64,000 nt of DNA, from NCBI RefSeq assembly GCF_000348785.1, contig NC_020520.1:2232001-2296000 (forward strand), read 5' to 3'. Each line of letters opens with the position of its first letter. Position 1 is the first letter of the stretch. The translations under genes were made by a program, and so were the position numbers. This DNA is from Ilumatobacter coccineus YM16-304. Lineage in GTDB: Bacteria > Actinomycetota > Acidimicrobiia > Acidimicrobiales > Ilumatobacteraceae. The notes under the pieces are model-generated. The model had not been told where the DNA came from and did not search any database. It was given only the letters and a program-made list of their open reading frames with translations. Below, piece by piece: positions 18,893-27,814 of the stretch.

Positions 18893-19378
18893 ATGGGGGC
18901 TGACCCGACGCGTGTGCCCGGTGTGCGTGCGCTCGGCGTCGACCTCGGCTCGAAACGCATCGGCATCGCCGTGTCCGACCTGTCGGGCACCATCGGCTCG
19001 GCGCTCACCACCGTCCATCGCTCGAGATCGCGTCGGCACGATCACGCCGAGATCGCCAAGCTCGTCCGCGACGAAGAGTGCGAGGTCGTCGTCGTGGGAC
19101 TTCCGCTGTCGCTCGACGGGTCGCACAGCCACGCGGCGAAGGCTGCCACCAAGGAGGCACGCCAGTTGGCTAGCGTCGTCGGGGTGCCGGTCGAGATGTA
19201 TGACGAACGCTTCACCACCGTCACCGCCGAACGCGGGATGATGGAAGCCGGACTCGACGCGAAGCAGCGCCGCAAGGTGGTCGACAAGGTGGCGGCTGCG
19301 GTGATGTTGCAGGCGTGGCTCGAGCATCGGCGCAACACGTGGCCCGGCGACGCATCGCAACGGGTGGTACCGCTGTGA
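18893..19378 (+). CDS. ruvX: YqgF/RuvX family nuclease (pre-16S rRNA processing / Holliday junction resolvase-like)
   Basis: 161 aa, RNase H-like fold. The metal-binding acids are in ALGVDLGSKRIGIAVSD, VVVVGLPLSLDGS and YDERFTTVTAE. Bacterial members process the 5' end of 16S rRNA. alaS-ruvX-mltG-aroE is a classic conserved bacterial order. It starts 3 nt after the alaS stop and overlaps mltG by GTGA. Confidence 0.88.
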   Translation: MGADPTRVPGVRALGVDLGSKRIGIAVSDLSGTIGSALTTVHRSRSRRHDHAEIAKLVRDEECEVVVVGLPLSLDGSHSHAAKAATKEARQLASVVGVPVEMYDERFTTVTAERGMMEAGLDAKQRRKVVDKVAAAVMLQAWLEHRRNTWPGDASQRVVPL

Positions 19379-20628
19379 CCACCAAGCTCGATCCGCTGTT
19401 GCCCGAGGCCGAGGTCGACCCCGACGCGCGCCCGGCGCTCGACTGGCCCACCGATCCGTGGGACGACGCCGATCGCACCGGCACGGTCGAACGCCTCCGC
19501 CGTCAGACCCGGTCGGTCAAGTGGATCGTGTACACGATGATGTGTCTCACGATCGTGGCCATCCTGATCGCCGGCGCGGTGGGTTGGTGGTACGTCCAGA
19601 AGATCAACCCCGAAGGCGCTCCCGGTGAGCAGATCAGCTTCACCGTCAACGAGACCGACGATCTCGAATCGATCGCGCAGCGTCTCGAAGACGAGGGCCT
19701 GGTGTCGGACGCCGGTGTGTTCGAGTGGTACGTCGACCGCAACGGCGGCATCGAGCTGACGCCCGGCTACTACCAGATCCGACCCAACGACCACATGGGC
19801 AACGTGATGGGTGTGTTCAGCACGCCACCGGGTCAGACCTACTCCCGGGTGACCTTCCCCGAAGGCTTCACGGTCGATCGCATCGCCCTGCGTCTCGAAT
19901 CGTCCGTCGAGCGACTCACCGCCGACGACTTCATGGAGGCTGCGAGCGACCCGACGCTCACGTCGATCTGGAGTCCGCCGGGCAACACCTCGCTCGAAGG
20001 CTTGCTGTTCCCCGACACGTATCAGGTGTCGAACGCCGAGTCGGAAGCGCAGGTCATCGAGCGGATGATCGGCCTGATGGAGCGCGTCGGCAACCAGGAG
20101 GAGATCGTCTCCAAGGGCGCGGCGCTCGGCCGGACCCCGTACGAGATCCTGATCATCGCGTCGATGATCGAGAAGGAAGCCAAGACCGAGGGCGACCGCC
20201 CCAAGATCTCGAGGGTCATCCACAACCGTCTGGCCGTCACCGCGAACAACCCCGACAACCCGTTCCCGCTCGCGATCGATGCGGCGGTGCTGTACGGCCG
20301 GACGCAACTCGGTCTCGACACCGACATGCCGTTCCGGGAGCTGCGCCAGATCGAGTCGCCGTGGAACACCTACCTGCTCCCCGGCTTGCCGGCCACTCCG
20401 ATCGCCAGCCCGGGTCGTGCCTCGATCCGGGCCGCGCTCAACCCGGCCCCGAACCCGCCGCCGGGTGACCCGATCTGTGAAGTGCTGCCCGAAGACCAGC
20501 GGGCCGACAACTGCTTCTACTTCTACTACGTGCTCGCCGACGAAGACGGCAACCATGCGTTCGCCGTCACGGGTGAGCAGCACAACGCCAACGTCGCGCA
20601 GGCTGCTGCCGACGGTCTGCTCGAGTGA
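19375..20628 (+). CDS. mltG: Endolytic murein transglycosylase MltG
   Basis: 417 aa. A cytoplasmic Pro/Asp-rich N-terminus is followed by one membrane anchor (about 46-70, IVYTMMCLTIVAILIAGAVG), a LysM-like segment (ISFTVNETDDLESIAQRLED) and the YceG catalytic domain. The catalytic Glu is Glu266 in IIASMIEKEAKTEGDRP; NTYLLPGLPATPIASPG is the other family signature. It cleaves nascent glycan strands. The GTG start overlaps the ruvX stop. Confidence 0.9.
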   Translation: MTTKLDPLLPEAEVDPDARPALDWPTDPWDDADRTGTVERLRRQTRSVKWIVYTMMCLTIVAILIAGAVGWWYVQKINPEGAPGEQISFTVNETDDLESIAQRLEDEGLVSDAGVFEWYVDRNGGIELTPGYYQIRPNDHMGNVMGVFSTPPGQTYSRVTFPEGFTVDRIALRLESSVERLTADDFMEAASDPTLTSIWSPPGNTSLEGLLFPDTYQVSNAESEAQVIERMIGLMERVGNQEEIVSKGAALGRTPYEILIIASMIEKEAKTEGDRPKISRVIHNRLAVTANNPDNPFPLAIDAAVLYGRTQLGLDTDMPFRELRQIESPWNTYLLPGLPATPIASPGRASIRAALNPAPNPPPGDPICEVLPEDQRADNCFYFYYVLADEDGNHAFAVTGEQHNANVAQAAADGLLE

Positions 20629-21482
20629 GCTCCGACGTTCGGCCCGAGGCCGGCAAGCTCGCGGCGGTCATCGGCTCGCCGGTGGCCCACAGCCTGTCGC
20701 CCGCCATCCATCGCGCCGCGTTCGAGGCCGCTGGGGTCGACTGGTCGTACGTGGCGTTCGACGTCGCCGAGGGTCGTGCCGATGAGGCGATCGCGGCGAT
20801 GCGACTGCTGGGTATCGCCGGGTTGTCGGTCACGATGCCGCACAAGGAGGCGATCGCTCGCCTCGTCGACCGACTCGACCCGGCCGCGCAGGCGCTCGGA
20901 TCGGTCAACACCGTGAGCTGGGACGACGGCCGGCTCGTCGGTTCCAGTACCGACGGTGCCGGTTTCGTCGCCTCGTTGGCCGACGCCGGCGTGGCCGTCG
21001 ACGGTGCACGCGTCGCGATCATCGGTGCCGGCGGTGCGGCACGTTCGGTGATCGACGCGCTGGCCCGAGCGGGCTCGCCCGACATCACGGTGCTCAACCG
21101 TTCGGCCGATCGGGCCGAAGCCGCGGCGGCGCTCGCGTCGGCAGCATCGGTGGGCATCGTGAGCGACATCACGCGAGCCGACATCGTCGTCAACGCGACG
21201 AGCGTCGGGATGGGCGTCGAACCCAGCGCTGCCACCGATGGCGACCTGCCGTGCGACCCGACGCTGCTCCACGACGGGCAGGTCGTCGCCGATCTCGTGT
21301 ATCACCCACTCGAAACCGCATGGATGGCGCGTGCGGCCGATCGTGGTGCGCGCACCGTCGACGGGTTGGGGATGCTGGTGCACCAGGCCGCGCTGCAACA
21401 GCGCATCTGGCTCGGCGCCGGCGCCGTGATCGACACGGTGGCGATGCGCGCTGCGGCCGAACGCTCGCTCGCGTCTCGGTGA
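20625..21482 (+). CDS. aroE: Shikimate dehydrogenase
   Basis: 285 aa. It reduces 3-dehydroshikimate with NADPH. The shikimate site is SPVAHSLSPAIHRAAF; the catalytic Lys is in SVTMPHKEAI, with the partner Asp in GSSTDGAGF. The nucleotide-binding glycine loop is IIGAGGAARSVIDALA, followed by a basic NRSADR segment favouring NADP. The GTG start overlaps the mltG stop. The rest of the pathway cluster (aroC, aroK, aroB) lies beyond the LysR gene. Confidence 0.92.
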   Translation: MSSDVRPEAGKLAAVIGSPVAHSLSPAIHRAAFEAAGVDWSYVAFDVAEGRADEAIAAMRLLGIAGLSVTMPHKEAIARLVDRLDPAAQALGSVNTVSWDDGRLVGSSTDGAGFVASLADAGVAVDGARVAIIGAGGAARSVIDALARAGSPDITVLNRSADRAEAAAALASAASVGIVSDITRADIVVNATSVGMGVEPSAATDGDLPCDPTLLHDGQVVADLVYHPLETAWMARAADRGARTVDGLGMLVHQAALQQRIWLGAGAVIDTVAMRAAAERSLASR

Positions 21483-21516
21483 GGCCGAGCGTCAGCCGCC
21501 CGTCAGCGCTGTGCGG

Positions 21517-21666
21517 TCAGCGGCGCCAGAAGTAGGCGTCGCGGCTGTTGCACTCGATCGCCTGCTGGCTCGGCGTGTTCGAGTAGCCCTGGCGATGTCG
21601 CGACCAGAGGTGTCCGACACGACGTGCGGACCGGTTGCGTTCTTTGGCCGGTGAGGTGATTCCCAT
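21517..21666 (-). CDS. Small basic protein, hypothetical
   Basis: 49 aa, rich in Arg and Ser (AKERNRSARRVGHLWSRHRQ) and ending DAYFWRR. The ATG at 21666 has GGGAG with a 7-nt spacer; the in-frame ATG at 21672 lies too close to it. It is divergent from the LysR gene, and the leader contains phased direct repeats. No family is recognised. It may encode a nucleic-acid-binding peptide or be a chance ORF. Confidence 0.4.
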   Translation of the reverse strand: MGITSPAKERNRSARRVGHLWSRHRQGYSNTPSQQAIECNSRDAYFWRR

Positions 21667-21813
21667 TGTCATGCTCCCATTCGTGTCGGTGATCGTCAGT
21701 TGCTCGCGAGTTGTGTGCGAGTTGCTTGCCGAGTTGCTTGTCTGCCGAGAAGCGTAGAGTGGACGACGTGCAGCGAGGTACGCATTCTCTGACATCAGAC
21801 ATTCGGAATCCGG
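21667..21813. promoter_or_regulatory. Divergent regulatory region with phased direct repeats
   Basis: CGAGTTG is repeated at 21707, 21718 and 21730, spaced 11 and 12 bp, with a related CAGTTGCTCG just before them. This puts copies on one face of the helix, as for a cooperatively bound regulator. A reverse-strand TACGCT (complement of AGCGTA near 21751) could drive the small basic gene, so the repeats would lie downstream of that start site. Confidence 0.45.
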
Positions 21814-22758
21814 ATGGCTGAGTTCGAGCAACTGTTGCCGCCGCTGGCCACGCTCGTGCCGTTCGAGGCCGCGTATCGGCTCGGCAGCTTCACCCGGGCG
21901 GCGCGCGAGCTGCACCAGTCGCAGGCCACGGTCAGCCGGCGGGTGCGCGAGCTCGAGCAGAACCTGGGCGTCGAGCTGTTCAAGCGGCAGCGCTACGACG
22001 TGAGCCCGACCGCCGACGGGGAGTTGCTGGCGGCGTCGGTGCGGTTGTCGCTCAGCGAACTCTCGGCCACCGCCGACCTGATTCGCCGACGGGCGCTGGG
22101 CAACGACTCGATCACGCTCCTCACGAGCCTGTCGTTGGCCACGGCCACGGTCGCTCCGGTGCTGGGGGAGTTCCAGCGCACCCATCCCGACGTCAACATC
22201 CGCGTGCTCGCGTCCGACGACCTCGTGGCGTCGACCGACGAGGACTTCGATCTCGCACTGGGCTACGGCCCCAACGAGTCGCCGCAGTTCACGGTCGAGT
22301 TCATCGCCGAGGAGGCGGTGTTCCCCGTGTGCTCGCCCACGTTCGCGGCACGGCTCCCGTCGCCGATCACGCCCGACGACCTCGCCGTCTTGCCGCTGTT
22401 GCACGTCGACTACGTCGATCCGGGTTGGACCACGTGGCAGGACGTGTTGGCCACCAGCCTCGTCGGCGAGGTGGGTCGGGTGAAGTCGGTGGTCTTCACC
22501 TCGTATCAGGTGTGTCTTGACGTGGCCGAACGCGACGGTGGCATCGCGCTGGGCTGGGAACGCTCGGTGCGGTCACGACTCGACGCGGGGACGCTGGTTC
22601 GCGTTCCCGACATCACCATTCCGCACGCCGGGCGCATCAACGCGTACTTCCCGAAGCGGACGGCGCAGAACCCGCACGCCGCCGAGTTCGTCGCGCTGCT
22701 GAAGCAGGTGCTCGCCGACGACGAAGCGAGCACCTCCGACCTGCTGCCGTCGAACTGA
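21814..22758 (+). CDS. LysR-family transcriptional regulator
   Basis: 314 aa. The N-terminal winged HTH (about 12-72) has FEAAYRLGSFTRAARELHQS and QATVSRRVRELEQNLGVELF. A LysR substrate-binding domain follows from about 95 (LLTSLSLATATVAPVLGEF) to the end. The protein starts unusually far (about 12 residues) before the HTH. It lies between aroE and aroC, but nothing in the sequence shows that it controls the shikimate genes; the divergent small gene is an equally likely target. Confidence 0.88.
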   Translation: MAEFEQLLPPLATLVPFEAAYRLGSFTRAARELHQSQATVSRRVRELEQNLGVELFKRQRYDVSPTADGELLAASVRLSLSELSATADLIRRRALGNDSITLLTSLSLATATVAPVLGEFQRTHPDVNIRVLASDDLVASTDEDFDLALGYGPNESPQFTVEFIAEEAVFPVCSPTFAARLPSPITPDDLAVLPLLHVDYVDPGWTTWQDVLATSLVGEVGRVKSVVFTSYQVCLDVAERDGGIALGWERSVRSRLDAGTLVRVPDITIPHAGRINAYFPKRTAQNPHAAEFVALLKQVLADDEASTSDLLPSN

Positions 22759-22823
22759 CGGCGCGTCGATCCGACCGGCGAGCTGCCGGGCAACGAAGCC
22801 GGTCGCCAGATTTGGTCCGGCGG

Positions 22824-22829
22824 TAGGCT
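22824..22829 (+). promoter_or_regulatory. Probable -10 of the leaderless aroC promoter
   Basis: TAGGCT with a 6-nt spacer to the ATG at 22836; no Shine-Dalgarno. Confidence 0.55.
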
Positions 22830-22835
22830 GCGCTG

Positions 22836-23999
22836 ATGCTCAGGTATCTCACAGCGGGGGAGTCACACGGTCAGGGCTTGGTGGTCGTGATCGAAGGCCT
22901 TCCGGCCGGTCTCGAGATCACCGTCGAGCAGATCCAGGCCGAGATGGGTCGCCGCCGACTCGGTTTCGGCCGTGGGCCGCGCCAGCGGTTCGAAGTCGAC
23001 GAGCTCACGCTGATCGGTGGAGTGCGGCACGGTCGCACCCTCGGCTCGCCGCTCGCCATCGAGATCAAGAACACCGAGTGGTTCCGCAGCGACAAGTGGC
23101 ACGAGGAGATGGATCCGGCCCCGGGCGAGACGAAGGCGCCGCTCACCCAGGTGCGGCCCGGTCACGCCGACCTCGCCGGCATGCAGAAGTACGGGTTCAC
23201 CGACGCCCGTGACGTGCTCGAACGAGCGAGCGCTCGCGAAACAGCCGCTCGCGTCGCCGCGGGTACGGTCGCCAAGGCGCTGCTCCGGCCGCTCGGCGTC
23301 GAGATCCTCTCGCACGTCATCCAGATGGGCAGTGTGCGGGTCCCCGACGGGGCGCCACGCCCCACGCCCGAACAGATCGACCGGGTCGACGAGAGCCAGG
23401 TGCGCTGCTTCGACCTCGAAGCCACCGACGACATGATCGCCGAGATCAAGGCGTGCGCCAAAGAGGGCGACTCGCTCGGCGGCGTCGTCGAAGTGCTCGG
23501 CTTCGGGCTGCCGGTCGGACTCGGCAGCCACGTGCACTGGGACCGCAAACTCGACGGCATGCTCGCGCAGGCCGTCATGAGCATCCAGGCGGTCAAGGGC
23601 GTCGAGATCGGCGACGGTTTCGACGTCGCCGGTCGTCGTGGGAGCCAGGCGCACGACCCCATCTCGTGGGACTCCGATGCACAGAAGTACCGCCGCGAGA
23701 GCACGCTCGCAGGTGGCACCGAAGGCGGCATGTCGACGGGTGAACTCCTCGTCGTGCGGGCGGCAATGAAGCCCCTCGCCACGCTCAACAAGCCGACACT
23801 CGCCACGGTCGACACGGCCACCAAGGAAGCGGGCGTGTCGTTCAAGGAGCGCACCGACGTCACCGCCGTGCCGGCGATGGGCGTGGTCGCCGAGACCATG
23901 GTGGCGCTCGTGCTCGCCGGTGAAGCGCAACGCAAGTTCGGCGGCGACTCGGTCGACGAATTCGTGCGCAACGCCGAAGCGTTCGCGGCGACGCTGTAA
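22836..23999 (+). CDS. aroC: Chorismate synthase
   Basis: 387 aa. It converts EPSP to chorismate using reduced FMN. It starts [21 protein letters not shown], with the family GESHG motif at 8-12, then [46 protein letters not shown], and GSQAHDPI near the end of the core. It begins the aroC-aroK-aroB-pepQ-efp-nusB run. Confidence 0.95.
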   Translation: MLRYLTAGESHGQGLVVVIEGLPAGLEITVEQIQAEMGRRRLGFGRGPRQRFEVDELTLIGGVRHGRTLGSPLAIEIKNTEWFRSDKWHEEMDPAPGETKAPLTQVRPGHADLAGMQKYGFTDARDVLERASARETAARVAAGTVAKALLRPLGVEILSHVIQMGSVRVPDGAPRPTPEQIDRVDESQVRCFDLEATDDMIAEIKACAKEGDSLGGVVEVLGFGLPVGLGSHVHWDRKLDGMLAQAVMSIQAVKGVEIGDGFDVAGRRGSQAHDPISWDSDAQKYRRESTLAGGTEGGMSTGELLVVRAAMKPLATLNKPTLATVDTATKEAGVSFKERTDVTAVPAMGVVAETMVALVLAGEAQRKFGGDSVDEFVRNAEAFAATL

Positions 24000-24009
24000 C
24001 GCGGTCGGC

Positions 24010-24540
24010 ATGGGCTCCACCTGGGACTGTTCCAAGCAGCACATCGTCCTCGTCGGGATGATGGGCGCCGGCAAGTCGTCGGTCGGTCGTGTCCTCGCGC
24101 AGCGCCTCGGCCGCAGGCTGCTCGACTCCGACGAGATGATCGAGGAACGCACCGGGCAGACCGTCCGTGAGATCTGGAACGCCGAAGGCGAACCGGCATT
24201 CCGCGAGATCGAGACCACGGTGCTCGCCGAAGCCGTGGCGGCCGACGAGCCGTCGGTCATCGCTGCGGCCGGCGGCGTGGTGCTGAGCGAGGCCAACCGG
24301 GCCGTGCTCGCCGCCAGCGGGGCGCACGTCGTGTGGCTCCTCGCCGACGTCGAGTTGCTGCTCGATCGCGTCAAGAACGGCATGCACCGGCCGCTGCTCG
24401 ACGACGACCCCGAGGGCACGTTGCGTGCGATGTTCGAGACCCGTGAGTCGCTGTACAAGGAGGTCGCCGATGCGATCGTGTCGGTCGACAACCGGACGGT
24501 CAACGACGTCGCCGGCGCCGTGCTGAGGTGCTGCGCATGA
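24010..24540 (+). CDS. aroK: Shikimate kinase
   Basis: 176 aa. It phosphorylates shikimate at O3. P-loop LVGMMGAGKSSVGR (about 14-27), the shikimate-binding DSDEMIEERTG, EPAFREIE, the glycine loop AAAGGVVLS, and LID residues in MHRPLLDDD. The ATG at 24010 is the first start before homology. It overlaps aroB by ATGA. Confidence 0.92.
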   Translation: MGSTWDCSKQHIVLVGMMGAGKSSVGRVLAQRLGRRLLDSDEMIEERTGQTVREIWNAEGEPAFREIETTVLAEAVAADEPSVIAAAGGVVLSEANRAVLAASGAHVVWLLADVELLLDRVKNGMHRPLLDDDPEGTLRAMFETRESLYKEVADAIVSVDNRTVNDVAGAVLRCCA

Positions 24541-25565
24541 GGCACGTCAGCGTGCCGATCCAGGGCCACTCGTACGACGTGATCGTCGGCAGCGGCGCAC
24601 TCGCCGAGCTGGCCGACGTGATCCCGTCGTCGGCCGAGCGCATCGCCGTCGTCACCCAACCCGGCATCCCCGCACAGTTCAACGAGCTCGCCGCCTACGT
24701 CCCCGACTGCGCGGTCGAGGTGTTCGAGATCGGCGTCGGGGAGGGCGCGAAGACCCTCGCCACGATCGAGCAGTTGATGCGCTCGTTCGCACGCATGGGC
24801 CTCAACCGCAACGACGTGGTCATCGGTGCCGGCGGGGGCATGGTCACCGACGTGGCCGGTTTCGCTGCGGCGTCGTGGCATCGAGGGATCCCGGTCGTGC
24901 ACGTGTCCACCTCGCTGCTGGGCATGGTCGATGCCGCGATCGGCGGGAAGACCGGCGTCAACCTCCCGGAAGGCAAGAACCTCGTCGGAGCGTTCTGGCA
25001 GCCGTCCGGTGTGATCTGCGATCTCGATGCGCTCGCGACCCTGCCGCCGCGAGAGATGCGCTGCGGGCTCGGCGAGATGGCGAAGTATCACTTCCTCACC
25101 GGCGACGACCTGCTCGCGATGGAGCTCGAAGAACGCATCGCTCGATGCATCGAGATCAAGGCCGAGGTCGTCGCGTCCGACGAACGCGAGGGCGGTCGCC
25201 GAGCGTTGCTCAACTACGGGCACACGCTCGCGCACGCACTCGAGATCGCCACCGATCATCGCCTCGCGCATGGTGAAGCCGTGGCCATCGGTCTGATCTA
25301 CGCCGCCGAACTCGGGCTCGAACTCGGACGCATCGACGAGGCGCGGGTCGCCGAACACCGGGCCGTCGTGGCGGGGGAGTACGACCTGTCGACTCGACCA
25401 CCCGACGGGCTGGCCGTCGACGATCTCGTGGCGCTGATGCATCGAGACAAGAAGGCGCTCACCGGCCTCACCTTCGCGCTCGACGGGCCCGATGGGGTCG
25501 AGGTCGTCACCGGGGTCGACGAGGCGCCGGTCCGCGCCGCACTCGAACGGTTCCTGGCGTCGTGA
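24537..25565 (+). CDS. aroB: 3-dehydroquinate synthase
   Basis: 342 aa. An NAD- and metal-dependent cyclisation of DAHP. The NAD and substrate site shows GAGGGMVTDVAGFAAASWHR, then HVSTSLLGMVDAAIGGKTG and NLPEGKNLVGAFWQP. A metal His lies in NYGHTLAHALE. The ATG at 24537 overlaps the aroK stop; a GTG at 24528 is possible but adds nothing conserved. Confidence 0.93.
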   Translation: MRHVSVPIQGHSYDVIVGSGALAELADVIPSSAERIAVVTQPGIPAQFNELAAYVPDCAVEVFEIGVGEGAKTLATIEQLMRSFARMGLNRNDVVIGAGGGMVTDVAGFAAASWHRGIPVVHVSTSLLGMVDAAIGGKTGVNLPEGKNLVGAFWQPSGVICDLDALATLPPREMRCGLGEMAKYHFLTGDDLLAMELEERIARCIEIKAEVVASDEREGGRRALLNYGHTLAHALEIATDHRLAHGEAVAIGLIYAAELGLELGRIDEARVAEHRAVVAGEYDLSTRPPDGLAVDDLVALMHRDKKALTGLTFALDGPDGVEVVTGVDEAPVRAALERFLAS

Positions 25566-26668
25566 ACGCGCTGCCGCCGATCGACTTCGCTCGACGTCGG
25601 CAGGCGGTGGTCGATGCGCTCGCATCCGATGAGCACGGCTGCGACGCGTGGCTGTTCGACGACCTCACCGACGTCCGTTGGCTCACCGGGTTCACCGGCT
25701 CCAACGGGTGGGCGGTGGTGCGTGGCGACGAACTCGTCCTCGGCACCGATCTGCGCTATCGGGAGCGGGCCGCCGCGGAGACGAGCGATGCCGGCGCCAC
25801 GATCGTGGCGCGACAACGAGCGGCCGACCTGCATCAGCAACTGTGCGAGGTGCTGCGAGGCGCCGATCGGGTCGGGCTCGACGCCGGTCGCACCTCGCAC
25901 GCGGCATGGACCGCATTGGCCGCCGAGATCGCAGTCGCCGCCCGCCCGTCGTGCGTCCAGCTCCTGCGCCAGATCAAGGACGATGCCGAGATCGCGCGTA
26001 TCGAAGCGGCGGCTGCAGCCACCGACGCCGCGCTCGCCGAGGTCGAACCGTTGTTGCTCGGCACCGCCGACTCGCCCGTGACCGAAGCCGAGATCCGAAG
26101 CGAACTCGAGTACCGCATGCGTCGTCACGGCGCCGACGACCGGTCGTACGACACCATCGTGGCGAGCGGACCATCGCACGCGGCGCGACCACATCACGAG
26201 GCCAGTCGCCGCACGATCGTCGAGGGCGACACGGTGATCATCGACGTCGGCGCCCTCGTCGACGGCTACCACTCCGACATGACCCGCTCGTGGGTGATCG
26301 GCGACGCCACCGCCGAACAGCGCGAACTCCTCGAACTCGTCGCCGTGGCGCAGCGGGCGGGCCTCGACGCGACGCGTCATGGCGTGACCGCCCGCTCCAT
26401 CGACGATGCGTGCCGCCAGGTGTTCGACGAGGCCGGTCGACTCGACTGGTACCTGCACGGAACCGGCCACGGCGTCGGCCTCGAGATCCACGAATCGCCG
26501 TTCCATTCGCAGACGAGCGACGACACGGTCTCGGCCGGAATGGTGGTGACCGTGGAGCCTGGCCTCTATCGTGACGGCTTCGGTGGATTCCGGATCGAAG
26601 ATCTGGTCGTTGTCACCGAGACTGGCCATCAGGTTCTCACGAACTCACCCCAGCGGCCGCTGAACTGA
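25562..26668 (+). CDS. pepQ: M24 family Xaa-Pro aminopeptidase
   Basis: 368 aa. An N-terminal creatinase-like domain (to about 130) precedes the pita-bread catalytic domain. Metal ligands appear in DVGALVDGYHSDMTRSW (two Asp), HGTGHGVGLEIHES (His), VTVEPGLY (Glu) and GGFRIEDLVVV (Glu). It releases N-terminal residues linked to proline or cleaves Xaa-Pro dipeptides; which of these is not clear. A peptidase between aroB and efp is a common arrangement. GTG start overlapping the aroB stop. Confidence 0.88.
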   Translation: MNALPPIDFARRRQAVVDALASDEHGCDAWLFDDLTDVRWLTGFTGSNGWAVVRGDELVLGTDLRYRERAAAETSDAGATIVARQRAADLHQQLCEVLRGADRVGLDAGRTSHAAWTALAAEIAVAARPSCVQLLRQIKDDAEIARIEAAAAATDAALAEVEPLLLGTADSPVTEAEIRSELEYRMRRHGADDRSYDTIVASGPSHAARPHHEASRRTIVEGDTVIIDVGALVDGYHSDMTRSWVIGDATAEQRELLELVAVAQRAGLDATRHGVTARSIDDACRQVFDEAGRLDWYLHGTGHGVGLEIHESPFHSQTSDDTVSAGMVVTVEPGLYRDGFGGFRIEDLVVVTETGHQVLTNSPQRPLN

Positions 26669-26687
26669 ACTCTCGAAAGAAGTCGCC

Positions 26688-27251
26688 ATGCCCCAGATCT
26701 CCGTCAACGACTTGAAGAACGGCATCACGCTCGAACTCGACAACACGCTCTATCAGGTCGTCGAGTTCCAGCACGTCAAGCCCGGCAAGGGCGGGGCGTT
26801 CGTGCGCAGCAAGATCCGCAACGTGCGGACCGGCGCCGTGATCGACAAGACGTTCAACGCCGGCATCAAGGTCGAGCAGGCGATCGTCGACCGCCAAGAC
26901 ATGCAGTACCTGTACAACGACGGCACCGACTACATCTTCATGAACACCACCACGTACGACCAGGTGTCGGTCCCGCCGGTCGCGTTGGCCGACGTCGTCG
27001 ACTACCTGAGTGAGCAGATGATGGCGCAGATCGCGTTCTACCAGGGCGAGATCATCGGCGTCGAGATCGCTGCGTCGGTCGAACTCGAGATCGGCGCCAC
27101 CGAGCCCGGTCTGCAGGGCGATCGTTCGAGTGGCGGCACCAAGCCGGCCACGCTGGTGACCGGCAAAGAGATCAAGGTGCCGCTCTTCATCGAAATCGGT
27201 GACAAGGTTCGTGTCGACACGCGAACCGGCGAGTACATGACCCGCGTCTGA
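26688..27251 (+). CDS. efp: Elongation factor P
   Basis: 187 aa. It relieves ribosome stalling at polyproline. The KOW-like N-domain carries the loop FQHVKPGKGGAFVRSKIRN with the tip lysine in PGKGGA; two OB folds follow. No EpmA or YmfI modification gene is visible in the window. GAAAG precedes the ATG. Confidence 0.95.
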   Translation: MPQISVNDLKNGITLELDNTLYQVVEFQHVKPGKGGAFVRSKIRNVRTGAVIDKTFNAGIKVEQAIVDRQDMQYLYNDGTDYIFMNTTTYDQVSVPPVALADVVDYLSEQMMAQIAFYQGEIIGVEIAASVELEIGATEPGLQGDRSSGGTKPATLVTGKEIKVPLFIEIGDKVRVDTRTGEYMTRV

Positions 27252-27305
27252 TCGCGGCCGCTCACCGACCCATCCCGACCCACAGACTGCACCGGTAGAC
27301 ACGAC

Positions 27306-27713
27306 ATGGCTTCCATCCCGCGCCCCGACGAGCGCTCCGACGCGCGAGAGCGTGCGCTCTACCTCCTGTACGAAGCGCAGTCGAAGGGCATCACCCCGAT
27401 CGAAGCGATCGAACTCCAGGTGATCGAACCCGACGAACTCACGCAACTGATCGTGCGCGGCGTGGCCGAGCACGGCGAACGTCTCGATGCCGCCATCGAC
27501 CGGCGCGCCACTGGTTGGACGCTCGCCCGGATGCCGGTGATCGACCTCAACGTGTTGCGTATCGGCGCATTCGAACTGGCCGAGCGCGTCGACGTGCCCA
27601 CCGCCGTGGTGCTCGACGAGGCCGTCGAGTTGGCGAAGCAGTTCTCGACCGACGACAGCGGCCGTTTCGTCAACGGTGTGCTCGCCGCGCTGGTCAGCGA
27701 CCTGCGTTCCTGA
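27306..27713 (+). CDS. nusB: Transcription antitermination factor NusB
   Basis: 135 aa, all-helical. It works with NusE in rRNA antitermination. It shows DARERALYLLYEAQSKG at 11-27, WTLARMPVIDLNVLRIGAFEL, and VVLDEAVELAKQFSTDDSGRF near the C-terminus. efp-nusB is a conserved pair. TAGACA lies only 4 nt before the ATG, so the promoter (if any) is unclear and co-transcription with efp is likely. Confidence 0.93.
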   Translation: MASIPRPDERSDARERALYLLYEAQSKGITPIEAIELQVIEPDELTQLIVRGVAEHGERLDAAIDRRATGWTLARMPVIDLNVLRIGAFELAERVDVPTAVVLDEAVELAKQFSTDDSGRFVNGVLAALVSDLRS

Positions 27714-27759
27714 GCGGTGACGTCGGGGCGGCCGACGGTCACTCCGGCGGTCGCGCCAT

Positions 27760-27783
27760 CCATGACGCCAACCATGACGCCAA
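27760..27783. repeat. 12-bp direct duplication
   Basis: CCATGACGCCAA occurs twice in tandem between nusB and the membrane protein gene. No function is apparent. Confidence 0.7.
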
Positions 27784-27801
27784 CCGGGCGGCAAATCTTG
27801 T

Positions 27802-27807
27802 CAGACT
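27802..27807 (+). promoter_or_regulatory. Possible -10 of a leaderless promoter (DUF2079 gene)
   Basis: CAGACT, 7 nt before the GTG at 27815. The spacing fits the local pattern, but the first base is C rather than T. Confidence 0.3.
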
Positions 27808-27814
27808 GTCGGCC

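Noticed and set aside
15854-19360. A 1168-codon open frame on the reverse strand, antisense to alaS and ruvX
   Set aside because: The product is His/Arg/Asp-rich low-complexity text with no family motif, while the forward strand encodes complete AlaRS and RuvX. It is a by-product of GC-rich codon usage.
22863-25625. A 920-codon reverse frame across aroC, aroK and aroB
   Set aside because: Same pattern: no motif, and antisense to three well-formed enzymes.
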